From: Leptolinea sp964424035
Lineage (GTDB): Bacteria; Chloroflexota; Anaerolineae; Anaerolineales; Anaerolineaceae
Reading direction: 5' to 3'
NCBI GenBank assembly: GCA_964424035.1
Contig: CAYRHB010000029.1
Location: 1 to 32,181, forward strand
DNA: 32,181 nt
The position numbers and the translations under genes are program-made. The notes under the pieces are model-generated. The model had not been told where the DNA came from. It ran no database searches and saw only the letters and a list, made by a program, of their open reading frames with translations. Shown here piece by piece: positions 1 through 8,372 of this stretch; position 1 is the stretch's first letter; each line of letters begins with the position of its first letter.

Positions 1-798
1 GTGACAACCCAGGGTCCAGACTATCCGGTTGCCATGAAACCGGATGATCTATATCGGACCAGCCAGGAAAACGGGATCATTTATTCAGAAGCCTGCTATG
101 GCGGACATATCTCTGGAAAAGGTGAGGAAGATTCCATTGCGTTGAAATTTCTGGCTACCGGTTCTGCCTGTGTCGTCGGTTCAACCTGTACATCCTATGG
201 GTCTGTTTCTGCTCCTTTGATCGGGGCAGACCTGCTTGGATACTATTTTCTACAGCATCTGGATGCCGGCATGGCTACAGGAGAATCCTTTTATCATGCC
301 CGTATTGACTTTATTCAGGAAATGCAGAAACGTCAGGGTTATCTCGATGGTGAAGACCAAAAAACTTTAATCTCGTTTGTCATGTACGGCAATCCATTTG
401 CCACCGTGCGAACCGGATCTCCCCAGCCCAAATCCATTCATCGTGAAATTCTACAGGCGCAAGCCTGCCCGGTATGTACAAAAGACCATGAAGTTGAGTT
501 GCCAAAACGAATGGGAGAAGAAACCCTGGCCAAGATCAAACAGGCTGTTGAACCCTATCTACCCGGATTGAACACAGCACAAATGCATTACAGTCGCATT
601 CACATGGAATGCAGCGGGAAGGGTCATAATTGCCCTACGTCAGAAATTAAAATGAAATCCAAACCGGGCGCACGCTCCGGGAAAATGGTTGTTTCCATCA
701 GCAAGTCGGTAAATAGTGCAAACCGTATCCATCCTCATTTTGCCCGGGTGACACTGGATGGACGGGGAAAGATGGTTAAGCTAGCTGTCTCCCGTTAA
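1..798 (+). CDS. Gingipain-like (C25 family) cysteine peptidase, C-terminal part, 5' end outside window
   Basis: The reading frame is open from the first base, so the GTG at position 1 is probably an internal valine and the gene starts upstream. Residues 28-36 hold a YSEACYGGH motif in which Cys32 fits the nucleophile of clan CD (gingipain/caspase-fold) peptidases. It is followed by the typical C25 ending: a GADLLGYYFLQ helix (residues 75-85), a GESF segment near 94-97, and YGNPFATV at 129-136, the equivalent of the family's YGDP strand. The catalytic His of this clan precedes the Cys and would lie outside the window or at its very edge. Residues 150-265 are a separate tail with several Cys and His residues that I do not recognise. 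No signal peptide can be judged. A secreted or surface protease is possible from the family, but only the fold is supported here. Confidence 0.65.
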   Translation: MTTQGPDYPVAMKPDDLYRTSQENGIIYSEACYGGHISGKGEEDSIALKFLATGSACVVGSTCTSYGSVSAPLIGADLLGYYFLQHLDAGMATGESFYHARIDFIQEMQKRQGYLDGEDQKTLISFVMYGNPFATVRTGSPQPKSIHREILQAQACPVCTKDHEVELPKRMGEETLAKIKQAVEPYLPGLNTAQMHYSRIHMECSGKGHNCPTSEIKMKSKPGARSGKMVVSISKSVNSANRIHPHFARVTLDGRGKMVKLAVSR

Positions 799-815
799 TA
801 AACAGAACCTGTTGA

Positions 816-850
816 AAGCCCCCGTTTGTTGAAACCGGGGGCTTCATCGC
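816..850 (+). terminator. Rho-independent terminator-like hairpin after the C25 peptidase gene
   Basis: A perfect 9-bp stem (816-824 with 836-844, AAGCCCCCG / CGGGGGCTT) has an 11-base loop and begins 18 bases after the stop codon. The 3' side is only moderately T-rich (CTTCATCGCTT), so termination may be incomplete. Confidence 0.7.
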
Positions 851-857
851 TTATAAT
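829..857 (+). promoter_or_regulatory. Sigma-70-type promoter of alaS, embedded in the upstream terminator
   Basis: TTGAAA (829-834) and TATAAT (852-857) are separated by exactly 17 bases. The -35 box sits in the loop of the terminator hairpin and the 3' arm of that hairpin forms part of the spacer. Expected start of transcription is near 864, giving a leader of about 35 bases with no room for a T-box. Confidence 0.7.
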
Positions 858-899
858 CATCAGACTGAAATCATCCTATACCTACAGAGGTTTTGCCGA

Positions 900-3635
900 A
901 TGGTAAAAAAGATGACCGGCGCTGAAATTCGCCAATCTTTTATCGATTTTTTTGTTGATAAAGGCCACACCTTCGTTCCATCATCTTCCCTTGTTCCCGG
1001 AGGAGACCAAACTCTTCTTTTCACCAATGCCGGTATGGTGCAATTCAAAGATGTCTTTCTGGGGACTGACAAACGACCGTATAGCCGGGCTACCAACTCT
1101 CAAAAATGTATGCGGGTTGCCGGTAAACACAATGATTTGGATGATGTTGGGAGGGATGATACTCATCACACGTTCTTTGAAATGCTGGGAAATTGGTCAT
1201 TCGGCGATTATTACAAACCCGAAGCAATCAGTTGGGCCTGGGAATTGTTGACCGATAGATGGGGATTGGATAAATCCGTACTCTGGACAACCTGTTTTAA
1301 AGATGAAAAAGGTGAGATCCCTGCGGATGAAGAAGCAGCAGAACTCTGGCGGAAGCAGCCTGGAATAAATCCTGAACATGTTCAATATTTTGGCCGGAAA
1401 GAAAATTTTTGGGAGATGGCCGAAACCGGTCCATGCGGTCCCTGTAGTGAGATCCACATTGACCTTGGCCCCGAATATTGCGACAAAAAAAATGTTCCCG
1501 GTCATGTTTGTTCCGTTAATGGTGATTGCAAACGGTTCATGGAATTGTGGAACCTTGTTTTTATTCAATACAATCGTATCAATGCAAAACAATTGGATCC
1601 TCTTCCAGCACGTCACGTTGATACCGGGATGGGGTTTGAACGTATTGTCTCGGTTTTGCAGGGCGTTGATTCAAATTACAAAACCGACCTGCTTTCACCC
1701 ATGATGGATGAAGTCCAGCGTCTCACTGGACATACTGCCGAACAACGGGTGGCAAATATTACGCCATATAGGGTCGTTTCTGACCATGCCCGTGCCGCAA
1801 CCTTTCTGATTTCTGATGGTGTTGTTCCCGGGAATACCGGACGCAACTATATTTGCCGAATGGTGATCCGGCGTGCTTCGCGTTTTGGAAGCAAGATCGG
1901 TTTGAATGAACCCTTCCTTTCTAAAATAGCGGAAAAAGTAATTGATAATTACCAGTCTGCTTATCCTGATCTTGCAAAGAACCGGAAGACCATAATTACA
2001 AATCTGACACGGGAAGAAGAACGCTTCCAACGGACAGTGGAATCTGGTCTCAGTGTTCTGGAAGAACATCTCGCAGATTTGCGTTCAACCGGTAAAAATC
2101 TTCTCGATGGGGCTCTGGCATTTGACCTGTATGCTACCCATGGAGTTCCGCTTGAAATTACCCGTGACATTGTCCGCGAACAGGGTTTTACCGTGGACGA
2201 AAATGGATTCCATCAAGCCATGGAGGAACATAGGATTGCATCCGGAGCCGGGAAAGCATTCGGCAAAATGGGTGGTGAAGATGTTGATGTCTACCGTGAC
2301 ATTTTAGAGACCCTCCAATCAACAAAACAACTTGGACCGCAGGGTGTTGCATATGACCCATATTCCACGTTCGAAGTCGAGGGAAAGATCCTGGCAATTG
2401 TTCACAGCGGGGAATCGGTAACTTCGGCAGTTGAAGGTGACGAAGTTGAAATAATTCTTCCACGAACCTGTTTCTATGTTGAATCTGGAGGTCAGGTTTC
2501 CGATACCGGATTCCTTCGCTCATCAGGTAATGGTGACTGGGAAATTGAAATATTGGACACCCGTAAGCCCGCGGCTGGAGTCATTAGCCATTTCGGGAAA
2601 GTAATAAACGGGAAGCCACAGGTTGGTGATTCTGTCATTGCGAAAGTGGATGCAGAACGAAGGTGGGATATCATGCGCAACCATACTGCAACCCATCTTC
2701 TTCATTCGAAACTGCATCTAGTGTTGGGCGAGCATGCCCGCCAGGCTGGTTCGTTGGTAGCGCCCGACCGGTTGCGTTTTGATTTTACCCATCCAGAATC
2801 GATTAGTTCACAACAACTTGAGACCATCGAACGTCTGGTGAATGAAGAAATTTTGGAAAACCATCCATTAAAAACAGCGACCAAGAATCTGAATGATGCC
2901 ATTTCCGAAGGAGCAACAGCACTTTTTGGTGAAAAATATGGTGATGTTGTAAGGACCATATCAATCGGTGATGAAAATCCTTTTTCTTATGAACTCTGCG
3001 GTGGGACACATGTAACAGAAACCGGAGATCTGGGAACTTTTCTTATTGCCAGTGAAGGTAGTGCTGCAGCCGGGATTCGTCGTATTGAAGCTGTTACGGG
3101 GCGGAAAGCCTATGATCTCATTCAGAAAAGGTTCCGTGAAATTAAAAATTCGGCTTTATTATTGAACGCTCCGGTAGATGAAGTTCCTTCTCGAATAAAA
3201 ATAATAATGGAGGAATTGGAAAATTCTCGCAAAGAAGCCTCCCAGGTCCGTCAGGAAATGGCTGCCTTGACCTTCAACAACCAATTGGATGGTGTTGCCA
3301 TGCTGGGTGAAGCAGCCATCCTGGCCGTTGAAATTCCAGCAGCAGATGCGGATACGCTCAGAGGTATTTCGGACAAATTCCGTGAAAAACATTCCAGTGG
3401 AGTGGTTGTTCTTGGTAGTGTTCTGGATGGGCGTCCGCTTCTCATCGCTTCCGTGACCGATGATCTCGTCAAACGGGGTGTCAATGCGGGTGAGATCGTT
3501 CGGACTATCAGTAAAGAGATTGAAGGAAGCGGAGGCGGTCGTCCAAACCTTGCCCAGGCTGGAGGTAAAAATCCAGCCGGTTTGCAAAAGGCACTGGATT
3601 TGGTACTACCACTTATCAGTCAAAAACTTGGATAG
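900..3635 (+). CDS. alaS: Alanyl-tRNA synthetase
   Basis: This enzyme attaches alanine to tRNA(Ala) in the cytoplasm and edits mischarged Ser or Gly. The 911-residue length fits a full bacterial AlaRS. In order: a class II catalytic core from the N-terminus (FTNAGMVQFKD, then the RVAGKHNDLDDVG and FFEMLGNWSFGDY blocks), the tRNA-recognition region, an editing domain with zinc-site residues H595-x3-H599 and C700-x3-H704 (CGGTH), a DHHA1-type C-Ala domain ending in the glycine-rich GSGGGRPNLAQAGG segment, and a short tail. The ATG at 900 has an AGAGG ribosome site nine bases upstream; a second Met four codons later is less well placed. It is monocistronic, with its own promoter and terminator. 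Confidence 0.98.
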   Translation: MVKKMTGAEIRQSFIDFFVDKGHTFVPSSSLVPGGDQTLLFTNAGMVQFKDVFLGTDKRPYSRATNSQKCMRVAGKHNDLDDVGRDDTHHTFFEMLGNWSFGDYYKPEAISWAWELLTDRWGLDKSVLWTTCFKDEKGEIPADEEAAELWRKQPGINPEHVQYFGRKENFWEMAETGPCGPCSEIHIDLGPEYCDKKNVPGHVCSVNGDCKRFMELWNLVFIQYNRINAKQLDPLPARHVDTGMGFERIVSVLQGVDSNYKTDLLSPMMDEVQRLTGHTAEQRVANITPYRVVSDHARAATFLISDGVVPGNTGRNYICRMVIRRASRFGSKIGLNEPFLSKIAEKVIDNYQSAYPDLAKNRKTIITNLTREEERFQRTVESGLSVLEEHLADLRSTGKNLLDGALAFDLYATHGVPLEITRDIVREQGFTVDENGFHQAMEEHRIASGAGKAFGKMGGEDVDVYRDILETLQSTKQLGPQGVAYDPYSTFEVEGKILAIVHSGESVTSAVEGDEVEIILPRTCFYVESGGQVSDTGFLRSSGNGDWEIEILDTRKPAAGVISHFGKVINGKPQVGDSVIAKVDAERRWDIMRNHTATHLLHSKLHLVLGEHARQAGSLVAPDRLRFDFTHPESISSQQLETIERLVNEEILENHPLKTATKNLNDAISEGATALFGEKYGDVVRTISIGDENPFSYELCGGTHVTETGDLGTFLIASEGSAAAGIRRIEAVTGRKAYDLIQKRFREIKNSALLLNAPVDEVPSRIKIIMEELENSRKEASQVRQEMAALTFNNQLDGVAMLGEAAILAVEIPAADADTLRGISDKFREKHSSGVVVLGSVLDGRPLLIASVTDDLVKRGVNAGEIVRTISKEIEGSGGGRPNLAQAGGKNPAGLQKALDLVLPLISQKLG

Positions 3636-3639
3636 AATG

Positions 3640-3667
3640 AAAAGTCCGGACAATCTCCGGACTTTTT
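3640..3667. terminator. Bidirectional terminator between convergent alaS and pepA
   Basis: An 11-bp perfect stem (3640-3650 with 3656-3666) with a 5-base loop starts 5 bases after the alaS stop. A T-run follows on the plus strand (ACTTTTTC) and a weaker one on the minus strand (CTTTTCATTC), so it can serve both genes. Confidence 0.85.
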
Positions 3668-3673
3668 CACCCA

Positions 3674-5119
3674 TTATTCAATCATTTTCTCAATGGCGCT
3701 TAGTAAAAGCCTGACACCAAATCCATTGGCGCCTTTAGCTGACCAGGGCGTTTCAGTCTCTGTTTCCCCGGTTGCGGCAATATCAATGTGTGCCCAGGGT
3801 ATGTCATCAGAGACAGCCTGTTTTAAAAATATGGCTCCCACAATTGTTTGAGCTTCCCTTGGACCGGAGTTTTTCATATCGGCATCATCGCTCTTGATCA
3901 GATCAAAATACTCGTCATCCAGGGGTAATTGCCAGACTTTTTCACCGGTTTCTTCACCAGCTGAGAATATTTTATTTGCAAGTGTATCTGAATTGGAAAG
4001 TAAGCCCGCCCGTTCTTTACCCAGTGCAATGCGGACACCACCTGTCAGGGTGGCAATATCCATGATTGCTTTGGGTTTATATTCCTTTTGCGCATAGGAT
4101 AATGCGTCTGCCAGTATCAGGCGTCCTTCAGCATCTGTGGAGGCAATCTCGACGCTTTTTCCAGAAAGAAGCGTAAGAATATCATCCGGTCGATAAGAAT
4201 CTCCAGAGATCATATTTTCTGCTGCTGGAACAATCGCGACTATATTCACCTTGAGTTTCAAACGGGCAGCAGCCATTATGGCTGCCATTACAGATACACC
4301 ACCAGCTTTATCATATTTCATGCCTTGGATGTAATCCACACCTTTCAAGGAATAGCCGCCCGTATCGAATGTGATCGCCTTCCCAACCAGAACAGTAGGA
4401 TTTTCAGTTCCATTACCGTTATATTCAAGTAAGATCAATCTCGGTTTTATCTGGCTGCCACGGCCAACTGCCGCGATTCCGCCGGCTCCCAACTTGACCA
4501 AATCCTCATATTGAATGACCTTGAAACCCAGTCCAAATGTTTCAGCCAGGCTCCGAGCTCGATCTTCCAATACTTCGGGATTGATGATATTTGCAGGTTC
4601 ATGGCTCCAGTCGCGCGCCAGATCCACAGCTTCACCGATCACAGTGGCATATTGAATTGATTCTTCCAGATCAACGGAGCTACTTCTTTGGATATGAACT
4701 GTAACCACGCCAGCTTTTTTCACATCTCTGGTTTTGTGGCGATTGAACTCAAAACCACCCAGGCACAGGCCTTCAAGCAAGGCGCGAACAATCTCAGGTT
4801 CTTCTTTCAAAACTGGCTGGTCGATTTTAAGCCCAATACAGCCAACCGGGTTGGTTAAACACCAGCGAGCAAACGCTGATGCCGCTTTCCGGAAAACATC
4901 ATTGGATGTCTTCTGTTTTGTGCCAAGTGAAACGTAATATTTTATGGCACCGGTTTGATCCGGAATTACAGTTACATTTCCCAACTTCTTCCCAACAGGG
5001 ATAGTAAAGGTAGTTTCATCCGGAAAAAAGAAAACCAGTTCCGGTTCCTGGTTGGAAATCAATTCAACCAGCTGTAGAACGATAGTTTTCGGGGGCATTA
5101 TCTCACCGATATTCATCAT
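3674..5119 (-). CDS. pepA: Leucyl aminopeptidase, M17 family
   Basis: A dinuclear-metal cytosolic aminopeptidase that removes N-terminal residues from peptides. The protein has 481 residues, with the variable N-terminal macro-like domain first and the catalytic domain from about residue 160. Metal and catalytic residues are in place: K247 and D252 in KAITFDTGG, catalytic K259, D270 in MKYDKAGG, and D329, E331, R333 in STDAEGRL. The usual signature begins NTDAEGRL; here Asn is Ser, a mild change. Two ATGs (5119 and 5116) lie behind an AGAGGA site; the second has the better spacing. It is the last gene of a minus-strand run and starts 18 bases after the metallophosphoesterase stop, so co-transcription with it and the DJ-1 gene is likely. 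Confidence 0.95.
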   Translation of the reverse strand: MMNIGEIMPPKTIVLQLVELISNQEPELVFFFPDETTFTIPVGKKLGNVTVIPDQTGAIKYYVSLGTKQKTSNDVFRKAASAFARWCLTNPVGCIGLKIDQPVLKEEPEIVRALLEGLCLGGFEFNRHKTRDVKKAGVVTVHIQRSSSVDLEESIQYATVIGEAVDLARDWSHEPANIINPEVLEDRARSLAETFGLGFKVIQYEDLVKLGAGGIAAVGRGSQIKPRLILLEYNGNGTENPTVLVGKAITFDTGGYSLKGVDYIQGMKYDKAGGVSVMAAIMAAARLKLKVNIVAIVPAAENMISGDSYRPDDILTLLSGKSVEIASTDAEGRLILADALSYAQKEYKPKAIMDIATLTGGVRIALGKERAGLLSNSDTLANKIFSAGEETGEKVWQLPLDDEYFDLIKSDDADMKNSGPREAQTIVGAIFLKQAVSDDIPWAHIDIAATGETETETPWSAKGANGFGVRLLLSAIEKMIE

Positions 5120-5137
5120 TTATCCTCTATTCTTGTT

Positions 5138-6292
5138 CTATTCTATTCTCATTTCCGGTTTTCCGGATATTTCCCACATAATAACTTCCGGTGGGCATAA
5201 GAACCTCACTCTAGGGGCTGAAAGTCCTTCCAACCCAAGCCCACGGGTTATATAAAGTGTCATCTTCTTTAATAAATATCGGCCAGATTTAAATTTCAAT
5301 CCGTACAAAGAACCGGTAAAAACCGGTCCTATAACAGGCAAACAGACCTGACCTCCATGAGTATGACCGGCAAGATGCAAATCTATATCCAATTCGCAGG
5401 CATTGGGAGCCAGATCGGGTGAATGATGCAATAGTATCCGGAAGCCAGGTGACAAATTCGGTATGATTTCTTTCAACCGGGGAAAATCCTCATGAGGCTT
5501 GTGTGTACACGTTACGCCGATTATTTGTAATTTATCCTCATCAATGTGAATTTCTGCTACCTTATCATCCAATAATCGAACAGGGGTTCCATCCAATAAA
5601 CCGGGAAAATTTTCCGGGAGATCCACCGCCGGTGACCCGGTCACACCATATACGCCCAGAGGTGCAGTCCAGTCTTTAAGCACTATCTTAAGATCGCTCC
5701 AGGCATTATGATCTCGAATGGATGAAAGACATAGATAATCCCCTGAAAAAAGCACCATATCCGGTTCCATTTTCTTTATCAAATGGTTCAGGTTTTCCTC
5801 ACGAACCGATAGCCGTTCCAGATGAAGATCGCCAATATGTAATATCCGAATCCTGGTTCCCGGAGATAGTTTTTCCGACACCAGATTTTCCTTGGTAATA
5901 TGAATGCGGTAGGGTTCCACCCAGAAAGCGTATATCTGCAATATACATCCCAACAGTTGAAGCGGAAGCCATACAATCGGTCCCCAGAACAAAACAGGAA
6001 TGACCCGGAAAAGGGTAAGAAGTAATACTTGAGGTTTGGCAGCCCCAAATGATCGTTTATGTATTTTCAGGTTTGATATGGAAATCCAGTCAAAACACGA
6101 GAAGAAAAGCAAACCAAGGCATTTCCAGCCATTAGCCGGCTGACCGAGAAGTGCAATGGACGTTAAAAGTAAAAAGAAAAGAACGTCAGGTATCTTCTCA
6201 ATATCCATTGCCCTGTGAAGAACTACATCAAAAAAATTACCTGTAAGACCTGGGAATTTATCCCGATTTGAAAAATCTTTAGCTTCAATCAC
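5138..6292 (-). CDS. Membrane-anchored metallophosphoesterase-like protein with degenerate motif III
   Basis: A 384-residue calcineurin-like phosphoesterase fold. About 125 N-terminal residues contain three or four hydrophobic segments (about 35-50, 57-68, 88-104, 105-124), so the phosphoesterase domain is tethered to the membrane. Visible metal-site motifs: GDLH (D155, H157), GDY (G184-D185), LHHSPD (H290) and GHTH (H310, H312). The third motif, normally GNH[D/E], reads GSPAVD at 219-224 and lacks the bridging Asn and the catalytic His. The layout resembles YkuE/YaeI-type enzymes but activity is uncertain. It starts with GTG at 6292, overlapping the DJ-1 stop by 4 bases (GTGA), which points to translational coupling. 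Confidence 0.85.
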   Translation of the reverse strand: MIEAKDFSNRDKFPGLTGNFFDVVLHRAMDIEKIPDVLFFLLLTSIALLGQPANGWKCLGLLFFSCFDWISISNLKIHKRSFGAAKPQVLLLTLFRVIPVLFWGPIVWLPLQLLGCILQIYAFWVEPYRIHITKENLVSEKLSPGTRIRILHIGDLHLERLSVREENLNHLIKKMEPDMVLFSGDYLCLSSIRDHNAWSDLKIVLKDWTAPLGVYGVTGSPAVDLPENFPGLLDGTPVRLLDDKVAEIHIDEDKLQIIGVTCTHKPHEDFPRLKEIIPNLSPGFRILLHHSPDLAPNACELDIDLHLAGHTHGGQVCLPVIGPVFTGSLYGLKFKSGRYLLKKMTLYITRGLGLEGLSAPRVRFLCPPEVIMWEISGKPEMRIE

Positions 6293-6846
6293 TGATTTAT
6301 GATCTTTTTCTTTATGTATTTTTTCTTTTCTTTAAGCGCGTTTATCAACTCGCGACAGAAATCCGGTAGATCTGCAGCCACACGACCCCATACTACATTG
6401 CGGGAACGAAAAGCCGGAAGATCTTTCCAAATGGCTCCTGCATTTACCAGATCATCATGAATGCCTTCACTTCCCGTGGCTTCCAATCCACTGACGATCC
6501 CGGCACTTATTCCAACCAGTCCGGCATGACAGATCATTCCAATGATTTTTTCCTGATGATAAAAATCTGCCACGAAACGTTTCACAGAATCGTATCGTCG
6601 AATCCTGTCCGGGGCCCATCCACCCGGGATGACAATACCATCGAATTCTAATGGATTCACATCGTCAAATCCGATATCCGCTGTCGCCGAAAGATGATTC
6701 TTTCCCCGGTAAGTCTCCCCGCCGGAAATGCCAGCAACAACCACATCCGCCCCAGCTTCCTGAAGGCGCATCAAAGGTACCCAGAATTCGAGGTCCTCAA
6801 AACCGGGACCGACAAGAAATAGGATATGTAGTCCATCCAATTCCAT
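6289..6846 (-). CDS. DJ-1/PfpI family protein
   Basis: A 185-residue class I glutamine amidotransferase-like protein. The N-terminal strand and elbow Glu are present (HILFLVGPGFEDLE; E17), as is the IVIPGGWAPD strand (71-80). The nucleophile elbow is at 103-109 (GMICHAG) with Cys106. The family includes glyoxalase/deglycase-like and protease-annotated members; the substrate cannot be told from sequence. The C-terminus is Lys-rich (KEKKKYIKKK). The start has a clear AAGGAG site. It lies 59 bases after gcvPB with a terminator between them, and its stop overlaps the metallophosphoesterase start, so it probably heads a three-gene unit with that gene and pepA. Confidence 0.88.
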   Translation of the reverse strand: MELDGLHILFLVGPGFEDLEFWVPLMRLQEAGADVVVAGISGGETYRGKNHLSATADIGFDDVNPLEFDGIVIPGGWAPDRIRRYDSVKRFVADFYHQEKIIGMICHAGLVGISAGIVSGLEATGSEGIHDDLVNAGAIWKDLPAFRSRNVVWGRVAADLPDFCRELINALKEKKKYIKKKIINQ

Positions 6847-6870
6847 GTTGAACTCCTTGATCTCTTCTCA

Positions 6871-6899
6871 AAGGGGGGAGGCTGTTGTGTCAGCCTCCC
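6871..6899 (-). terminator. Terminator of the gcv operon
   Basis: On the minus strand, 9-bp arms GGGAGGCTG (6891-6899) and CAGCCTCCC (6876-6884) with a 6-base loop are followed by CCCTTTTG. It lies just past the gcvPB stop and upstream of the DJ-1 start. Confidence 0.75.
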
Positions 6900-6905
6900 T
6901 CGATT

Positions 6906-8372
6906 CTACTCGGTTTTTTCAGGTATCCAGCAACACAATACCAGGTCTTTTGCCGCCTTTACTTCATCCAACCTCCGAATGGGAGTTTTATGCGGCGCGG
7001 ATTTCAGCAAATCCGGTGATTCATGTGCTTCCCGCGCAATCTTCAACATTGCATCGCTGAAGGCATCCAATGTTTGCATATTTTCCGTTTCGGTCGGTTC
7101 TATCATTAATGCTTCGTGGACAATTAGTGGGAAATAATTCGTGGGTGGGTGGAAGTCATAGTCCATCAACCGCTTGGCAATATCCAATGCGTGGATATCC
7201 GGAGCATCATCAAACACACCTTCGAGAACAAATTCATGCATACACACACGATTAAAAGGTAATTTGTATGTTCCCTTTAGCTTCGACAACAAATAATTCG
7301 CATTCAACACAGCCAATTCGGCAATCTGGCGCAATCCTTCGGCTCCCTGCATCATGATGTAGGTATATGCGCGAATATGCATTCCAAAATGCCCATGGAA
7401 GGATTTAACCCGACCGATCGATTTCTCTGGAAATTTGAAACCGTAAAGTGGAGGCAGTTCTTCGTTACCTTCCTCGATGATGGACACAAGCGGACCGGGG
7501 AGGAATTCCTTCAATGTATCGCAGACACCCACCGGGCCGGATCCTGGTCCACCACCACCGTGAGGTGTAGAAAAAGTCTTGTGAAGATTGAAATGCATAA
7601 CGTCAATACCCAGGTCACCGGGACGAACAATGCCCAATAACGCGTTCATATTGGCGCCATCACCATAGACCAGACCGCCGGCCTTATGAACAATGTTGAT
7701 CACTTCGACAATATTTTCATCAAACAGGCCAAGGGTGTTCGGGTTGGTGATCATGATACCGGCAACAGTATCGTCACATACATCTTTCAAGGCTTTTAGA
7801 TCGACATTTCCACGGGTATCTGTGGGCACTCCGATCACATCGAACCCGATCATGGCAGAACTGGCCGGGTTTGTTCCATGAGCAGAATCCGGGATCAGCA
7901 TACGAGTTCGTTTTGTATCCCCACGGGATAGATGGTACGCCCGCATGATCATCACTCCGGTAAATTCACCCTGTGCACCGGCTGCCGGCTGAAGTGTGAC
8001 TTCTGCAAAACCTGCAATCTCCTTCAACATTTCCTGCAGGTTATACATAATCACCAGAGAACCCTGGATAGTCTCAATCGGTTGAAGTGGATGACAGAAG
8101 GCAAAACCCGGTAAACGTGCCATGGCTTCATTCACCCGCGGATTGTATTTCATCGTACAGGATCCCAATGGATAGAAGCCCTCATCCACACAATAATTCA
8201 GATGAGAAAGATGTGTGTAATGCCGGATTACATCCACCTCCGCCAATTCTGGCAGTGGAAGATCCTTTCGAAGAAAACTTTCAGGTAATGGACTTGATGG
8301 AACATCCACATCCGGAAATTGAACACCGGTGCGACCTTTGGATGACAGTTCAAAAATTGTTTTTTCAGTCAT
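6906..8372 (-). CDS. gcvPB: Glycine dehydrogenase (decarboxylating) subunit 2
   Basis: The PLP-carrying half of the split P-protein of the glycine cleavage system. With GcvPA it decarboxylates glycine and passes the aminomethyl group to the lipoyl arm of GcvH. The chosen ATG at 8372 gives 488 residues beginning MTEKTIFELS; it has an AAGGAG site seven bases upstream and overlaps the gcvPA stop by 8 bases. A start at 8444 would add 24 unrelated residues read inside gcvPA. The PLP lysine is K265 in HFNLHKTFSTPHGGGGPG, followed by the family's glycine-rich loop. YPLGSCTMKYNPR, typical of this subunit, is near residue 67. Confidence 0.96.
   Translation of the reverse strand: MTEKTIFELSSKGRTGVQFPDVDVPSSPLPESFLRKDLPLPELAEVDVIRHYTHLSHLNYCVDEGFYPLGSCTMKYNPRVNEAMARLPGFAFCHPLQPIETIQGSLVIMYNLQEMLKEIAGFAEVTLQPAAGAQGEFTGVMIMRAYHLSRGDTKRTRMLIPDSAHGTNPASSAMIGFDVIGVPTDTRGNVDLKALKDVCDDTVAGIMITNPNTLGLFDENIVEVINIVHKAGGLVYGDGANMNALLGIVRPGDLGIDVMHFNLHKTFSTPHGGGGPGSGPVGVCDTLKEFLPGPLVSIIEEGNEELPPLYGFKFPEKSIGRVKSFHGHFGMHIRAYTYIMMQGAEGLRQIAELAVLNANYLLSKLKGTYKLPFNRVCMHEFVLEGVFDDAPDIHALDIAKRLMDYDFHPPTNYFPLIVHEALMIEPTETENMQTLDAFSDAMLKIAREAHESPDLLKSAPHKTPIRRLDEVKAAKDLVLCCWIPEKTE

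Noticed and set aside
864..899. T-box leader for alaS
   Set aside because: The leader predicted from the promoter is about 35 bases, too short, with no T-box sequence.
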